NCBI GenBank assembly: GCA_030584025.1
Contig: CP129487.1
Location: forward strand, 1,984,001-2,048,000
From: Cyclobacteriaceae bacterium
GTDB taxonomy: Bacteria > Bacteroidota > Bacteroidia > Cytophagales > Cyclobacteriaceae
Direction: 5' to 3'
Length of the DNA stretch: 64,000 nucleotides
Of this stretch, positions 35,663 to 45,464 are shown piece after piece. The first letter of the stretch is position 1. Each line of letters begins with the position of its first letter. The translations under genes and the position numbers were made by a program. Below the pieces are notes generated by a model. The model saw nothing but the letters and a program-made list of their open reading frames with translations, was not told the origin of the DNA and searched no databases.

Positions 35663-36331
35663 TCAGCGTTTGGCCACCTGCCCATCTTTGATTTCAATGG
35701 TTCGGTCAGCCATTCCGGCAAACTCCTGGTTGTGCGTAACAATGATAAACGTTTGGTTCAGTTGCTTGCGCAGATCGAAAAACAACTGATGCAATTCTTG
35801 TGCATTTTTTGAATCCAGGTTTCCACTGGGTTCATCGGCCAGCACCAACACCGGATCGTTAATCAATGCCCGCGCTACGGCTGTGCGTTGCTGCTCCCCT
35901 CCCGACATCTCAGATGGTTTATGCTCCATACGGGATGCCAGGCCGAGCATGGTAAGTAATTCTTTAGCGCGCTGCGTAATTTCTTGTTTGCTTCGTCCCG
36001 CAATCCAACCGGGAATCATCACATTTTCCAAAGCCGAGAACTCCGGCAGCAAATTGTGGAACTGAAAAACAAACCCAACCGACTTGTTTCGGAAAGCCGC
36101 CAGCTTGGTTGATGAAAACCGGAACACATCCTGATCGCGTAAAAAAAGTGTGCCCTGATCCGGCACATCCAATGTACCTAAAATATGAAGTAGCGTACTC
36201 TTACCCGCACCGGAAGCGCCCACAATGGCCACCACTTCACCGGCTGCCACTTCCAGGTCTATCCCTTTCAGTACATTCAATGCACCATATGATTTCCGGA
36301 TATCAACAGCTTTTACAAGAGGCGTATTCAC
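35663..36331 (-). CDS. lolD: Lipoprotein-releasing ABC transporter ATPase
   Basis: This 222-residue cytoplasmic ATPase uses GTG as start codon (36331), with no ATG nearby. It has Walker A GASGAGKST (about residues 39-47), signature MSGGEQQR, Walker B VLVLADEPSGNLD, and a H-loop in IIVTHNQEF. The sequence matches LolD/MacB-type transporters, and the length and motifs fit LolD, which powers release of lipoproteins from the inner membrane. The LolC/E permease is not adjacent. It is convergent with the frameshifted barrel gene (2 bp apart) and divergent from sucC. Confidence 0.88.
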   Translation of the reverse strand: MNTPLVKAVDIRKSYGALNVLKGIDLEVAAGEVVAIVGASGAGKSTLLHILGTLDVPDQGTLFLRDQDVFRFSSTKLAAFRNKSVGFVFQFHNLLPEFSALENVMIPGWIAGRSKQEITQRAKELLTMLGLASRMEHKPSEMSGGEQQRTAVARALINDPVLVLADEPSGNLDSKNAQELHQLFFDLRKQLNQTFIIVTHNQEFAGMADRTIEIKDGQVAKR

Positions 36332-36340
36332 ACAGATTTC

Positions 36341-36372
36341 TTTGAATTAAAAGGTTAAATAAAGTAGTTTAG
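36341..36372 (+). promoter_or_regulatory. Promoter for sucC
   Basis: TTTG at 36341-36344 and TAGTTTAG at 36365-36372 (7 of 8 bases of TAnnTTTG) are separated by 20 bp, the classic Bacteroidota -33/-7 spacing. The ATG lies 17 bp after the box. Confidence 0.5.
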
Positions 36373-36389
36373 CCTCAAAATAAAAATAC

Positions 36390-37601
36390 ATGAACATCCA
36401 CGAATACCAGGGAAAGGAAATACTGAAGAAATATGGTGTAGCCATTCAACGCGGCATCGTTGCCGACAACCCGGATGCCGCTATACAAGCCGCCAAGGAA
36501 TTGCAGGCCGAAACCGGCACTAAATGGTTTGTTATAAAATCCCAGATTCATGCCGGAGGCCGCGGAAAAGGGGTTGTTAAGGAGACCGGATCGAAAGGCG
36601 TTGTATTGGCCAAAAGCCTGGCGGAAGTTCCGGAAAAGGTAAAAGGTATACTAGGCGGAACATTGGTAACACACCAAACAGGACCCGATGGAAAAGTGGT
36701 AAACAAGGTTTTAATTGCCGAGGATGTGTACTACCCGGGCGAATCGGAGCCGAAAGAATATTACATGAGCATTTTGCTGGACCGCTCCAAAGGCATTCCT
36801 GTTATCATGGCCTCTACTGAGGGTGGAATGAACATCGAAGAAGTGGCTGAAACGCATCCTGAAAAGATTGTGAAAGAGTGGATTGACCCGACCATTGGAC
36901 TACAGGGATTTCAGGCGCGTAAAATAGCTTTCGCGATGGGTTGGGAAGGAAATGCCTTCAAGGAGGGCGTGAAATTCATTCAATCATTATACAACGCCTA
37001 CATCGGACTGGATGCCTCCATGTTTGAAATCAACCCCCTGCTCAAAACCTCTGATAATAAGATACTTGCCGTTGACTCGAAGGTAAATCTTGATGACAAC
37101 GCACTGTACCGCCATAAAGACCTGGCCGAGCTACGCGACCTTTCGGAAGAAGATCCGTTGGAAGTGGAAGCCGGAAAAGCAGGACTGAACTATGTGAAGC
37201 TTGATGGAAATGTAGGCTGTATGGTGAACGGAGCCGGATTAGCGATGGCCACGATGGACATCATCAAGTTATCCGGTGGGGAGCCCGCCAACTTCCTTGA
37301 CGTTGGTGGTGGTGCCAATGCCGAAACCGTTGAGGCCGGGTTCCGGATTATCTTAAAAGATCCGAACGTAAAAGCCATCCTGATCAACATTTTTGGTGGT
37401 ATTGTTCGCTGCGACCGGGTGGCCAATGGCGTGGTGGAGGCCTACAAGAAAATAGGCAACATACACGTACCGATTATCGTACGGTTACAAGGCACCAATG
37501 CCGAAGAAGGTGCCAAAATCATTGAACAATCTGGTTTAAAGGTATTTTCGGCCATTTTGCTGAAGGATGCCGCTGCCAAGGTGAAAGAAGTACTGGCCTG
37601 A
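36390..37601 (+). CDS. sucC: Succinate--CoA ligase (ADP-forming) subunit beta
   Basis: This 403-residue cytoplasmic TCA-cycle enzyme subunit starts MNIHEYQGKEILKKYG, the diagnostic SucC N-terminus. An ATP-grasp domain with IHAGGRGKGVV follows, then the CoA-ligase domain (DVGGGANAETV, NIFGGIVRCD). It pairs with SucD to make ATP or GTP from succinyl-CoA. sucD is not adjacent, so the subunits are encoded apart in this genome, as is common in Bacteroidota. Confidence 0.97.
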   Translation: MNIHEYQGKEILKKYGVAIQRGIVADNPDAAIQAAKELQAETGTKWFVIKSQIHAGGRGKGVVKETGSKGVVLAKSLAEVPEKVKGILGGTLVTHQTGPDGKVVNKVLIAEDVYYPGESEPKEYYMSILLDRSKGIPVIMASTEGGMNIEEVAETHPEKIVKEWIDPTIGLQGFQARKIAFAMGWEGNAFKEGVKFIQSLYNAYIGLDASMFEINPLLKTSDNKILAVDSKVNLDDNALYRHKDLAELRDLSEEDPLEVEAGKAGLNYVKLDGNVGCMVNGAGLAMATMDIIKLSGGEPANFLDVGGGANAETVEAGFRIILKDPNVKAILINIFGGIVRCDRVANGVVEAYKKIGNIHVPIIVRLQGTNAEEGAKIIEQSGLKVFSAILLKDAAAKVKEVLA

Positions 37602-37659
37602 GATTGATTTTAAAAAAAGACCAAAATCCCCTACCTTAGTGGGATATAACGCACTTGCT

Positions 37660-38523
37660 ATGAGATTTTTACGTCTGCTGTTGGTTGTATTGCTGTTTTT
37701 ACCCGAATGGGCTGATGCCCAAAGCTTTTACGCGGTAAGACGGGAGCGTTCGATTATTGGTTCGATTGGAATTGGAAATGCCACGTATTTTGGGGAATTA
37801 GCTAATCCCGGTGACAATTTTGATGCTAAACCCTCAATAAACTTAGGACTACAATATTTCTTTACCAACAGAATCAGCGTTCGCTCTGAACTTACCTGGT
37901 TTCAGATTCAAGGGGACGATGCCAAGGCAAATGATGGCAGTAGGGTAAGAAGAAACCTGTCTTTTACGTCTAGTAATTTTGAACTTAATGCTACAGGAGC
38001 TGTGAGTTTGTTTCCATTAGGTCAACGGTTCTATCAACGCCCAAGATTCAACGTTTATGGTTTTGCGGGGGTTGGCGTACTCTATTCCAATCCTAAAGCT
38101 GAATATCAGGGGGAGAAATACGCACTCCAGCCCTTACAAACTGAAGGGGTTAAGTATAGTAGGTTTAATTTAGTTATCCCTTACGGACTTGGCGCACGCG
38201 TGATGCTCAACCCATTCGTAAACGTAGCCCTTGAAGGGGCTTATCGGGCAACCTTTACAGATTACCTGGATGACGTTAGCACTGTGCATAAAGATCCAGC
38301 TTCTTTTTCAGATCCAATTGCTGCAGCGTTGGCTGACCGCAGACCTGAATTAGGATTAGCTCCAGCGCCTCCAGGCTTACAACGTGGAAATCCTGAAAAG
38401 AATGATGGCTACTTCTTTTTACAATTGAAGGTTGAGTATTACATACCCGATGAAGTATTCTGGAATTCAAACAGTAAACTCTACCGGTCTAAGCGTAAAG
38501 CTTATTACAAAAGAAGAAGGTAA
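37660..38523 (+). CDS. Outer-membrane beta-barrel protein (DUF6089-like)
   Basis: This 287-residue protein starts at the ATG at 37660; the GTG frame at 37639 puts seven non-signal residues in front. A signal peptide ends at ADAQ. The mature part opens with the pattern GSIGIGNATYFGELANPG seen in DUF6089-type barrels, followed by long amphipathic strands (INLGLQYFFTNRISVRSEL) and a basic tail YYKRRR. It resembles in plan the frameshifted barrel gene at 34828. The role is unknown. A TACCTTAG box at 37632-37639 is one base off the -7 consensus. It converges with the dehydratase gene. Confidence 0.78.
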   Translation: MRFLRLLLVVLLFLPEWADAQSFYAVRRERSIIGSIGIGNATYFGELANPGDNFDAKPSINLGLQYFFTNRISVRSELTWFQIQGDDAKANDGSRVRRNLSFTSSNFELNATGAVSLFPLGQRFYQRPRFNVYGFAGVGVLYSNPKAEYQGEKYALQPLQTEGVKYSRFNLVIPYGLGARVMLNPFVNVALEGAYRATFTDYLDDVSTVHKDPASFSDPIAAALADRRPELGLAPAPPGLQRGNPEKNDGYFFLQLKVEYYIPDEVFWNSNSKLYRSKRKAYYKRRR

Positions 38524-38528
38524 TTTAT

Positions 38529-40433
38529 TTATTTCTTTCTATCGAGCACTTCGTAACGTGAGTAATTGCTCTTGAATTCGGGCACCAGTTCTTTCATCAG
38601 CGCAACCATTTTCAATTCATTTCGGTCGTTGAGCAAATCCCAGAATAACTCGATATAGTTATTGATGTCAGCGTATTCGTACTCCAGCACCCTTGCCTTC
38701 ATGATTTTTGGGTGGTGGGTTGGAATGGTGTTTTCTTTATCACCAAGTAATTCTTCGAAGAGCTTCTCCCCTTCCCGCAAACCAGTAAATACAATTTCAA
38801 TATCCCTACCCGGCTCCAAGCCCGAAAGTTGTACCATCTTTTTAGCGAGGTCAAGAATCTTAATGGATTGCCCCATATCGAACAGGAATATTTCCCCGCC
38901 TTTACCCATTGCCCCAGCCTCTAGCACAAGCTGACAAGCTTCTGCAATGGTCATGAAGTAACGCGTAATTTCGGGATGAGTAACGGTAACCGGTCCCCCT
39001 TCCTGTATTTGCTTCTTAAATAATGGAATTACGGATCCATTCGAACCTAAAACATTACCAAAACGAGTGGTCACAAATAGCGTATGACGTACGCCTTGTT
39101 TCTCCAACTGATTGTTGAGTGACTGAACGTAAATCTCCGAGATACGCTTTGAACACCCCATTACATTGGTTGGGTTTACGGCCTTATCCGTTGAGATCAT
39201 CACAAACTTGTCAACCGCGTGCTTTACAGCCATATCCGCCAGGTGTTTGGTTCCCAGAATATTGCAAAGTACAGCCTCGGAGGGATTCCCCTCCATCATG
39301 GGTACGTGCTTATAGGCTGCGGCATGAAATACAATCTGTGGTTTGTGCTCCTTGAAAACAGATTCAATGCGCTCGTGATTCGTTATATCAGCCAGGTAAG
39401 GAAAGATCGCAACGGAATTTGAAAAGCGTTTTAGTTCAAGTTCAAGATCATAAAGGGCTGATTCATTCTGATCAATAAGAACCACTTTAATGGGTCTGTA
39501 ATTGATCACCTGTAGCACAATCTCCTTACCAATTGATCCGGCAGCACCGGTAACGCAGATTACCTTTCCGGCCAACTCGCGGCTTACATGTTCGTTTGAT
39601 AATTGTATCGCCTCCCGACCGAGCAGATCCTCGATGTTTACGTCTTTAATTTGATTCAGGCTGAGTTCTCCCTTTACCCACCGTTCAATGGGCGGAATGG
39701 TTCTGATCTTAACCTGATGCTTCAAACAACAATCAACAATTTCAGACTTTCTATCAAAGGGTAAATCCTTAACCGTAATAATCAATTCATCTACATTCAA
39801 TGAAATCAGTAGATCTTCAATATTGGATCGTGAACGATTAAAGTAGATAGGTGCACCCGATAAGGCCTTCCCTGCTTTATTGGTATCATCTTCCAAAAAT
39901 CCAACTACGCGCATGGTTGAAGACGCCTCAATAACTTGCTTCGTAATCATTCCTGACTGACCAGCACCATAGATGAGGATGTTACTACGCTTGGTTAATG
40001 CATTACGGTAGTACGCAAAGAAATATTTAACCAACAGTCGGTAATTGAAAAGAAAAAGAAATGAGGATAGTAGGGCAATGAATATTACAGAATACGGGAT
40101 AAGATTTCTCGAAGTGTTGTAATGCAATACCAGATTTGCAAAAACAACCAGGGCAACGCTCAGCAACAACATATAAAATATCCGAACACCATCCTGAATA
40201 CCGGTATACCGAATGATGCCCCTGTAACTCCCAGTAATAAAAATAGCTAGTGCTCCGCTCGCGGTATACACGAGGATACCTGTTTTGAAATCACTTGCCG
40301 TAATATCCCCTATGGAAAAGTTGAAGCGAAGCAGGTATGCAAGGAGCGCTGAAAACGCCAGAATAGACAGGTCAATACAAACAATGACCCACCGGGGCAG
40401 GATTTTAAGATTATGAATAAGACGTGAAAACAA
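38529..40433 (-). CDS. FlaA1/PglF/CapD-family nucleotide-sugar 4,6-dehydratase
   Basis: This 634-residue membrane protein has four N-terminal helices (about residues 10-140) and a CoA-binding-like domain (about 145-270). The C-terminal short-chain dehydrogenase domain has NAD motif VTGAAGSIGKE and active-site segment STDKAVNPTNVMGCSKR, with Met in place of Tyr, as in PglF/WbpM. Such enzymes convert UDP-GlcNAc to its 4-keto-6-deoxy form, the first step to bacillosamine or QuiNAc. The start appears to be TTG at 40433, 11 bp after the stop of the small sorting-signal protein; no in-frame ATG precedes the membrane part. PglE- and PglD-like genes lie upstream in the same direction. Confidence 0.88.
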   Translation of the reverse strand: MFSRLIHNLKILPRWVIVCIDLSILAFSALLAYLLRFNFSIGDITASDFKTGILVYTASGALAIFITGSYRGIIRYTGIQDGVRIFYMLLLSVALVVFANLVLHYNTSRNLIPYSVIFIALLSSFLFLFNYRLLVKYFFAYYRNALTKRSNILIYGAGQSGMITKQVIEASSTMRVVGFLEDDTNKAGKALSGAPIYFNRSRSNIEDLLISLNVDELIITVKDLPFDRKSEIVDCCLKHQVKIRTIPPIERWVKGELSLNQIKDVNIEDLLGREAIQLSNEHVSRELAGKVICVTGAAGSIGKEIVLQVINYRPIKVVLIDQNESALYDLELELKRFSNSVAIFPYLADITNHERIESVFKEHKPQIVFHAAAYKHVPMMEGNPSEAVLCNILGTKHLADMAVKHAVDKFVMISTDKAVNPTNVMGCSKRISEIYVQSLNNQLEKQGVRHTLFVTTRFGNVLGSNGSVIPLFKKQIQEGGPVTVTHPEITRYFMTIAEACQLVLEAGAMGKGGEIFLFDMGQSIKILDLAKKMVQLSGLEPGRDIEIVFTGLREGEKLFEELLGDKENTIPTHHPKIMKARVLEYEYADINNYIELFWDLLNDRNELKMVALMKELVPEFKSNYSRYEVLDRKK

Positions 40434-40444
40434 AACCGGAAATT

Positions 40445-40621
40445 TTAATTCCCTTCCTTCTTTCGTGACAGAAATCGCTTAATACCCAATGCACCACCCG
40501 CTAGCAGTAACCATTCAATACCTGTAAGGGGAACATCCGGGTCTCCCCCCGGATCGCCAGGCTGAGCCCAAACCATCACAGACAAAAGCAGAAATAAACA
40601 GATTAAAGCGCGGGTCTTCAT
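40445..40621 (-). CDS. 58-residue exported protein with exosortase-type (PID-CTERM-like) sorting tail
   Basis: The ATG at 40621 overlaps the TGA of the giant upstream gene as ATGA. The protein has a signal peptide (MKTRALICLFLLLSVMVWAQ), a ten-residue acidic/Gly linker (PGDPGGDPDV), the motif PLTGIEW, a hydrophobic helix (LLLAGGALGI) and a basic tail (KRFLSRKKEGN). Motif, helix and Arg/Lys tail together form the three-part layout of exosortase substrates; I recall similar DPDxP[LI] tails in Bacteroidota as PID-CTERM. The exosortase XrtF gene is 6.4 kb away on the same strand. The mature peptide would be tiny, almost only the signal, so it may tether or mark something. No other function is evident. 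Confidence 0.75.
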   Translation of the reverse strand: MKTRALICLFLLLSVMVWAQPGDPGGDPDVPLTGIEWLLLAGGALGIKRFLSRKKEGN

Positions 40622-43600
40622 TCGTTGGTCTTAATAATTTTTACCTGATGTACGCGTCCACCTTTCTGAACGTGCAATATATACATTCCATTGGATTGAT
40701 TGGATAGATCGAACTCAGCATACTTCTCAAATCCTGAACCTGTTAATGCTTTCGAAGTCAATTCGACTCCGAGGGTGGTCATTAACTTCACTTCAACCGG
40801 TCCAGCTGACCGAACCTCCACTTTAACAATTGATTGTACCGGATTTGGATAGACGCGAATTTCCTGATCTATTCCGGTTTCATTGGAGGTTATCACAAAT
40901 TGGCGATCCGCCTCCGTTGTACATCCTTCAGTTGTTGTTACAACCAATTTATATAAGCCTGAAGCTGAAGCCTCATATGCCTGTCCCGTTGCACCTTCAA
41001 TTGGTGTTCCATCCAAGTACCATTGGTTACCCGATGTGTAATTAGAATAAAGAGTATTCCCTTCACTGGTTATCTCTGCCTCAAGCACATCTATTATTAC
41101 CAGACTGGCTTTTTGATCCAGGAATAATTCGCTGCAAGAATTGAAAGCCTTGACAGGAATTTCATATACACCTGGTTCAAATGTTCCACCTGTGAGGCTC
41201 AAAGAAATGGATGATCCATTCCCCGAAACGGCTTCACCAAGTGCCACACCATCAAAATAAGCCTGATAAAATACTTCCGGCTCGGTCTGTTCTATATTTA
41301 TGGATGCTGAAACAACATCACATTCTTCATCACCCTGAACAGACAATGCTGCGTTAATGCCGACCTCACTGATCATTATTTTAAAACGTTCATTTCCATT
41401 GGATAAAGGATTCTCGGTAACCTGGAACGTGTAAGCACCCTCTTCCAATGAAGTTGAAATACCTGTAAAATTATCAATCAATGTGAAGATGTAAGTCTTG
41501 TCAAAACTCTCCAATTCGGTGAAGTAGAAACTATAAGTTCCCTGACTAAACTTCTCCATACCAAGTGAAATCTCACGTGAGCAATTGATATCCTTTAATG
41601 CATTTATCGCAAACTTCTCCATGCCGGCTTCTCTTTGCTGGTAGGTGAATAGGTTGATATACTCATTTTCGCGCTTGCGGGCATCAAAACTCATATCATA
41701 CTCATCGGAGGCTTCATCGCGGAAATAAACAACAGTCTCATCTTTCCACCCATTTCCCTCAACACCTATCCGAAGTATGTTAGCAAGTTGTCTCTCCCGA
41801 ATAACCACCGGGTTAATATCAGAAGCTTTATGCGACTCACTGAATGTTAGCGTAGTGCTGGTCGAGGTCTCTACCCAAAAGGCTTGCCCACTGCCTATAA
41901 TACCGTTAAACGTACCAACCTGAGGGCCACCCTGTGTATAATAGACATACTGACCATTACCCAATCCGCCATTACCTACATTATCCAGCATGGATATAAT
42001 TGTGCTGACACCTCCAGGTAGCGAAACCAAATCCCAGTCAACTGGAGCTGGATACGGATTACCTACCAGGTTAAACCCTGCCGCATCGGGTTCTGAACCG
42101 GTTATCGTCAGACCAATTCCAACATCTCCAAATCTTAGCGTACCGCGTGTTGTTAATACCGGGTTACCAACATTGCGAATATAAGTTGCATAGCCCCTAC
42201 CGTTTGTTAAAGCAAAAGAGCTTGCCGGAAGAGAAATGTTGTTTGGCCATACTTCATACCGGTTATTGGCATCTCCACCATTTGTTTCTGTCCATCTATA
42301 CATCGATGGAGCATTTGGATTTGTAATTGATCCTCCGGTTGACGGATTTGAAAATTGACCAGTAATCTGAATTTCACCTTGCCAGTCCGCCACTGTAGCA
42401 CCTTCCAATGGAGATGCCAGGTAACGCCATGCCCTCAGTCCATCATCATTTTGCACAAAACGCTCGGCAGTCAAATTTCCAACGATTTGAGCACCTGCAG
42501 GTACAGAAGTTACTTTAGCCGTCCGCGTAGCGGTCGAAGCCAACACGACATTTCCTGTTCCACCAGGTCCATCAAAATCAACATCAGGTGTAGAAGAACC
42601 TGCCTGAGCCAAGGTAAATTCATTTTGAATTCTGAAAATAGTATTTGCTATTGCACCTCTAAAATTCAATGAGCCACTAGACTTATTTACAGTTATATTA
42701 AAAAGATTAACTATACCGGCAGTACCGGCTGTTCGGTTCACATCCTGATTTATTGTTCCGTTAAACGTAACTCTTCCCGTACCTGGATTAAATGTTCCAT
42801 TTACAATAAAGTTCCCCGCCAATGTCAAATTGGATGGACCATTTAACGTTGACCCTGTATTAACAGTTATATTATGAAACTGTGGCGAGCCTGTGATCGT
42901 TGTTGTTCCCGCAAACACCACCGTACCGGTTGAATTCGTAAACGTTCCCCCACTCAAGGCAAAATTGCCGGCCACACTCATGACAGAGGGTGCCACCAAC
43001 GTTCCCGTAATGGTAACATTATTAAAGTTATGCGCGCTTGCTCCTGAAATGGTTGTATTCCCACCAAAGGTTACCGTCTGAGAACCAGTACCTGCGTTTA
43101 ATGTTCCATCATTAACAAGGTCTCCGTCAATTCTTATATTTACTGTTGGTGTTACCGTACCGGTTATGGTTACTTCACCAAATTGAATCAGGGCACCACC
43201 ACTGATATTGGTTGTTCCGCTAAACGTAAACGGACTGCTGGTAAGTATCGATGTGGAATTTGCAAGCAGATTTCCTTTTAAATCTATGGCATTTGATCCC
43301 GCATCGAAAATACCATTGGATAATGTAAGATCGCCATTGATTGTAAAAGGCTCAGTAAGTGTAAGGGTTGCCCCACCCAGTTTGGTAACATGACGGAGCT
43401 CCGTTGTTAAATTCGGTACTTCGGCTCCGGATGAAATATTTGTTGAAATGTCATAAACCAGGTCATACGAAGTTTGCGCAGTTGGCGTGTTGCTGATCAA
43501 ACTACCTTCAGTTCTGGTTATTACGCCTCCCGTGGCGATGGTAATGGTGCCAGTATTATTGAACGTACCGGAACGCAAATTAAGGTTAGTCACTGTAAAG

Positions 43601-45366
43601 CTCGAACTTGTTGCCAGGGTTGCGGATGCCCTATCCAATGTTAAACTGTTCAATGCTTGTGGTGTAATGAATTGAATTCCGGCCGGTAATGATCCTGAAC
43701 CATTCACAATGAAATTAGAACTTGCATCAATAGCGAAGCTTCCATCTGTTCTTGAGTACGGGCCACTTATGGTAAGCGTTCTACCATTCAGAATAATATC
43801 ACCCACAGTTTGGGTGAGTGTTCCGGCTATGGTCAAATCTGTACCAAGCGTCACCGAACCACTTGCCGGCCGGTTTAACGTAAAATTATTTATAGTAGTG
43901 CTGCCAGTGGTTCGCAAAGTTCCAAAAGCACCCGTACCACCAATGGAAATACTGGAAGTACTTAAAACATTCAAGAAATTTGAGTTCGGGGTAAATCCAC
44001 CATTTAATGTAAGGGTTCTATTTGAGACAGAGAGATTACCATTCGTCAATATTAGATTACCTCCAAGTGTCACGTCTGCTGCCAACGTAACCCCTGACGC
44101 ATTGTCAATTTCAGTTGTAACACCAGCAACATCATTTGGATGGGCGCTTCCCATAAACTGAGGCGCTGACCCATTGTAGATTATCCGACTACCCGAATTA
44201 AAAAGTCGAGTTGACATAGGTATGTTACCCTGTATTGCGCCTGAGGAATTTAATGAACCTACTCTAACTGTACCATTCAAGGTGAATGTTCCATTCGTTC
44301 CAGATGTTATTAAAGGATTTGTTCCTAGGTTTAACACCGAACCACTTTGAACTATAAAATTAAATGCAGCTGTCAGTGTGTTAACCGAATAATTTTGGTC
44401 AGAACCATTCCCGGAAAATAAAATGTTTTTTGCTCCCACTCCTGCACCCGAATTTAGAGTGCCGCCAGTTTTTTCAAAATTTCCATTAATACTTAAAGTT
44501 ATGTCACTTGCATTAGTTTGAGTTAATCCAAGATTACCGGCAGACATACTAAAGTTACCAGCAACAGAAATTAATGAGGATGAACTCAAGGAATTCGAAA
44601 GAAAGTAGGTCCCACCTTCAACAATAAAATCACCACCAACCGTTAGCGTGTAACCAGAGGTAGAGCTTGCTAATCTTACTACACGGGGAGTCGGGGAACC
44701 AGTTGATACAAACCTTAAATTACCCAGAATATTTTGAAGTTGACCCCCCAGAGAGAAAGTTGTAGTCGTCCCCATCCCGGGAGTATTCCAAACAAAGTTC
44801 CCAAAAGTTTGATTCAAATTATTAGGGGCTGCTGGCGAAGCGTTAGTTAATCCAGAAATTTCTACTGTGGAACTGGGATCCCAAATTGCGAATGGTATAT
44901 CCCCTCCGGTAGCAAAGTTATGTCTATAAGTCGATCCTGATTGAAAAAGTAATATTGAAGGGTCGCCAATGATTATATCAGAAGAGCTTTGAATAGTACC
45001 GTATATTTCACATGGAGTAAAAAAAAGTAATGAAGCTAAATCAAGCGTTCCGTTGTTGACCAACAACCCACCAGCATCAACTATTAATGGTGTATTTGCG
45101 AAATCCTCTTCTATTGTTACGGTAACGCCAGTATTAATCGTAACACTTGCACCATTGGTGATTGTTACCAGATTTAGATTGATGTCATTCGTAATGGTTA
45201 CATCGTGGTTAACAAGTATGAAATCAAAAGAGTTAACATCCGGCACACACGCACAATCCCATGTATCGGGGTCATCCCAATCCCCATCCTGAACGGAGTT
45301 TATTTGAGCAACGGAAATCGTACTAAGAGAGGTTAGACAAAAGGCAATTAAAAAGATTCTTAGCAT
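40618..45366 (-). CDS. Giant T9SS type A-exported repeat protein (adhesin-like)
   Basis: This protein of 1582 residues starts at MLRIFLIAFCL (45366), where a proper signal peptide ends at SVAQ; the frame to 45456 adds a spurious 30 residues. The first 1000 or so residues hold many short beta-rich repeats with motifs such as LTIAGTLTQTVGDI and TVGGDFIVEGGTY, probably a right-handed beta-helix. A region with LVGNPYPAPVDW follows, then Ig-like modules (about 1370-1500). The last 80 residues (IRVYPNPVQSIVKVEV to HQVKIIKTNE) are a type A T9SS sorting domain. It is therefore a cell-surface or secreted structural or adhesive protein. It is translationally coupled by ATGA to the 58-residue protein. 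Confidence 0.88.
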   Translation of the reverse strand: MLRIFLIAFCLTSLSTISVAQINSVQDGDWDDPDTWDCACVPDVNSFDFILVNHDVTITNDINLNLVTITNGASVTINTGVTVTIEEDFANTPLIVDAGGLLVNNGTLDLASLLFFTPCEIYGTIQSSSDIIIGDPSILLFQSGSTYRHNFATGGDIPFAIWDPSSTVEISGLTNASPAAPNNLNQTFGNFVWNTPGMGTTTTFSLGGQLQNILGNLRFVSTGSPTPRVVRLASSTSGYTLTVGGDFIVEGGTYFLSNSLSSSSLISVAGNFSMSAGNLGLTQTNASDITLSINGNFEKTGGTLNSGAGVGAKNILFSGNGSDQNYSVNTLTAAFNFIVQSGSVLNLGTNPLITSGTNGTFTLNGTVRVGSLNSSGAIQGNIPMSTRLFNSGSRIIYNGSAPQFMGSAHPNDVAGVTTEIDNASGVTLAADVTLGGNLILTNGNLSVSNRTLTLNGGFTPNSNFLNVLSTSSISIGGTGAFGTLRTTGSTTINNFTLNRPASGSVTLGTDLTIAGTLTQTVGDIILNGRTLTISGPYSRTDGSFAIDASSNFIVNGSGSLPAGIQFITPQALNSLTLDRASATLATSSSFTVTNLNLRSGTFNNTGTITIATGGVITRTEGSLISNTPTAQTSYDLVYDISTNISSGAEVPNLTTELRHVTKLGGATLTLTEPFTINGDLTLSNGIFDAGSNAIDLKGNLLANSTSILTSSPFTFSGTTNISGGALIQFGEVTITGTVTPTVNIRIDGDLVNDGTLNAGTGSQTVTFGGNTTISGASAHNFNNVTITGTLVAPSVMSVAGNFALSGGTFTNSTGTVVFAGTTTITGSPQFHNITVNTGSTLNGPSNLTLAGNFIVNGTFNPGTGRVTFNGTINQDVNRTAGTAGIVNLFNITVNKSSGSLNFRGAIANTIFRIQNEFTLAQAGSSTPDVDFDGPGGTGNVVLASTATRTAKVTSVPAGAQIVGNLTAERFVQNDDGLRAWRYLASPLEGATVADWQGEIQITGQFSNPSTGGSITNPNAPSMYRWTETNGGDANNRYEVWPNNISLPASSFALTNGRGYATYIRNVGNPVLTTRGTLRFGDVGIGLTITGSEPDAAGFNLVGNPYPAPVDWDLVSLPGGVSTIISMLDNVGNGGLGNGQYVYYTQGGPQVGTFNGIIGSGQAFWVETSTSTTLTFSESHKASDINPVVIRERQLANILRIGVEGNGWKDETVVYFRDEASDEYDMSFDARKRENEYINLFTYQQREAGMEKFAINALKDINCSREISLGMEKFSQGTYSFYFTELESFDKTYIFTLIDNFTGISTSLEEGAYTFQVTENPLSNGNERFKIMISEVGINAALSVQGDEECDVVSASINIEQTEPEVFYQAYFDGVALGEAVSGNGSSISLSLTGGTFEPGVYEIPVKAFNSCSELFLDQKASLVIIDVLEAEITSEGNTLYSNYTSGNQWYLDGTPIEGATGQAYEASASGLYKLVVTTTEGCTTEADRQFVITSNETGIDQEIRVYPNPVQSIVKVEVRSAGPVEVKLMTTLGVELTSKALTGSGFEKYAEFDLSNQSNGMYILHVQKGGRVHQVKIIKTNE

Positions 45367-45391
45367 ACGGTTCTCTTCAGGTAATAACTCA

Positions 45392-45399
45392 CAAAAGTA
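45392..45399 (-). promoter_or_regulatory. Promoter -7 box for giant adhesin gene
   Basis: On the minus strand TACTTTTG exactly matches TAnnTTTG and lies 25 bp before the ATG at 45366. A -33 TTTG was not seen at the expected place. Confidence 0.4.
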
Positions 45400-45464
45400 A
45401 TCAAAAACACCGGTTTTTACGGCATTTAATATACTAAATGCCCACAAACCGAACAATTGTAACC

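Noticed and set aside
43709..44161. 150-residue plus-strand frame
   Set aside because: It is antisense to the repeat region of the giant T9SS protein, has no start signals, and shows the Val/Pro-rich bias of reversed Thr/Gly/Asn repeats.
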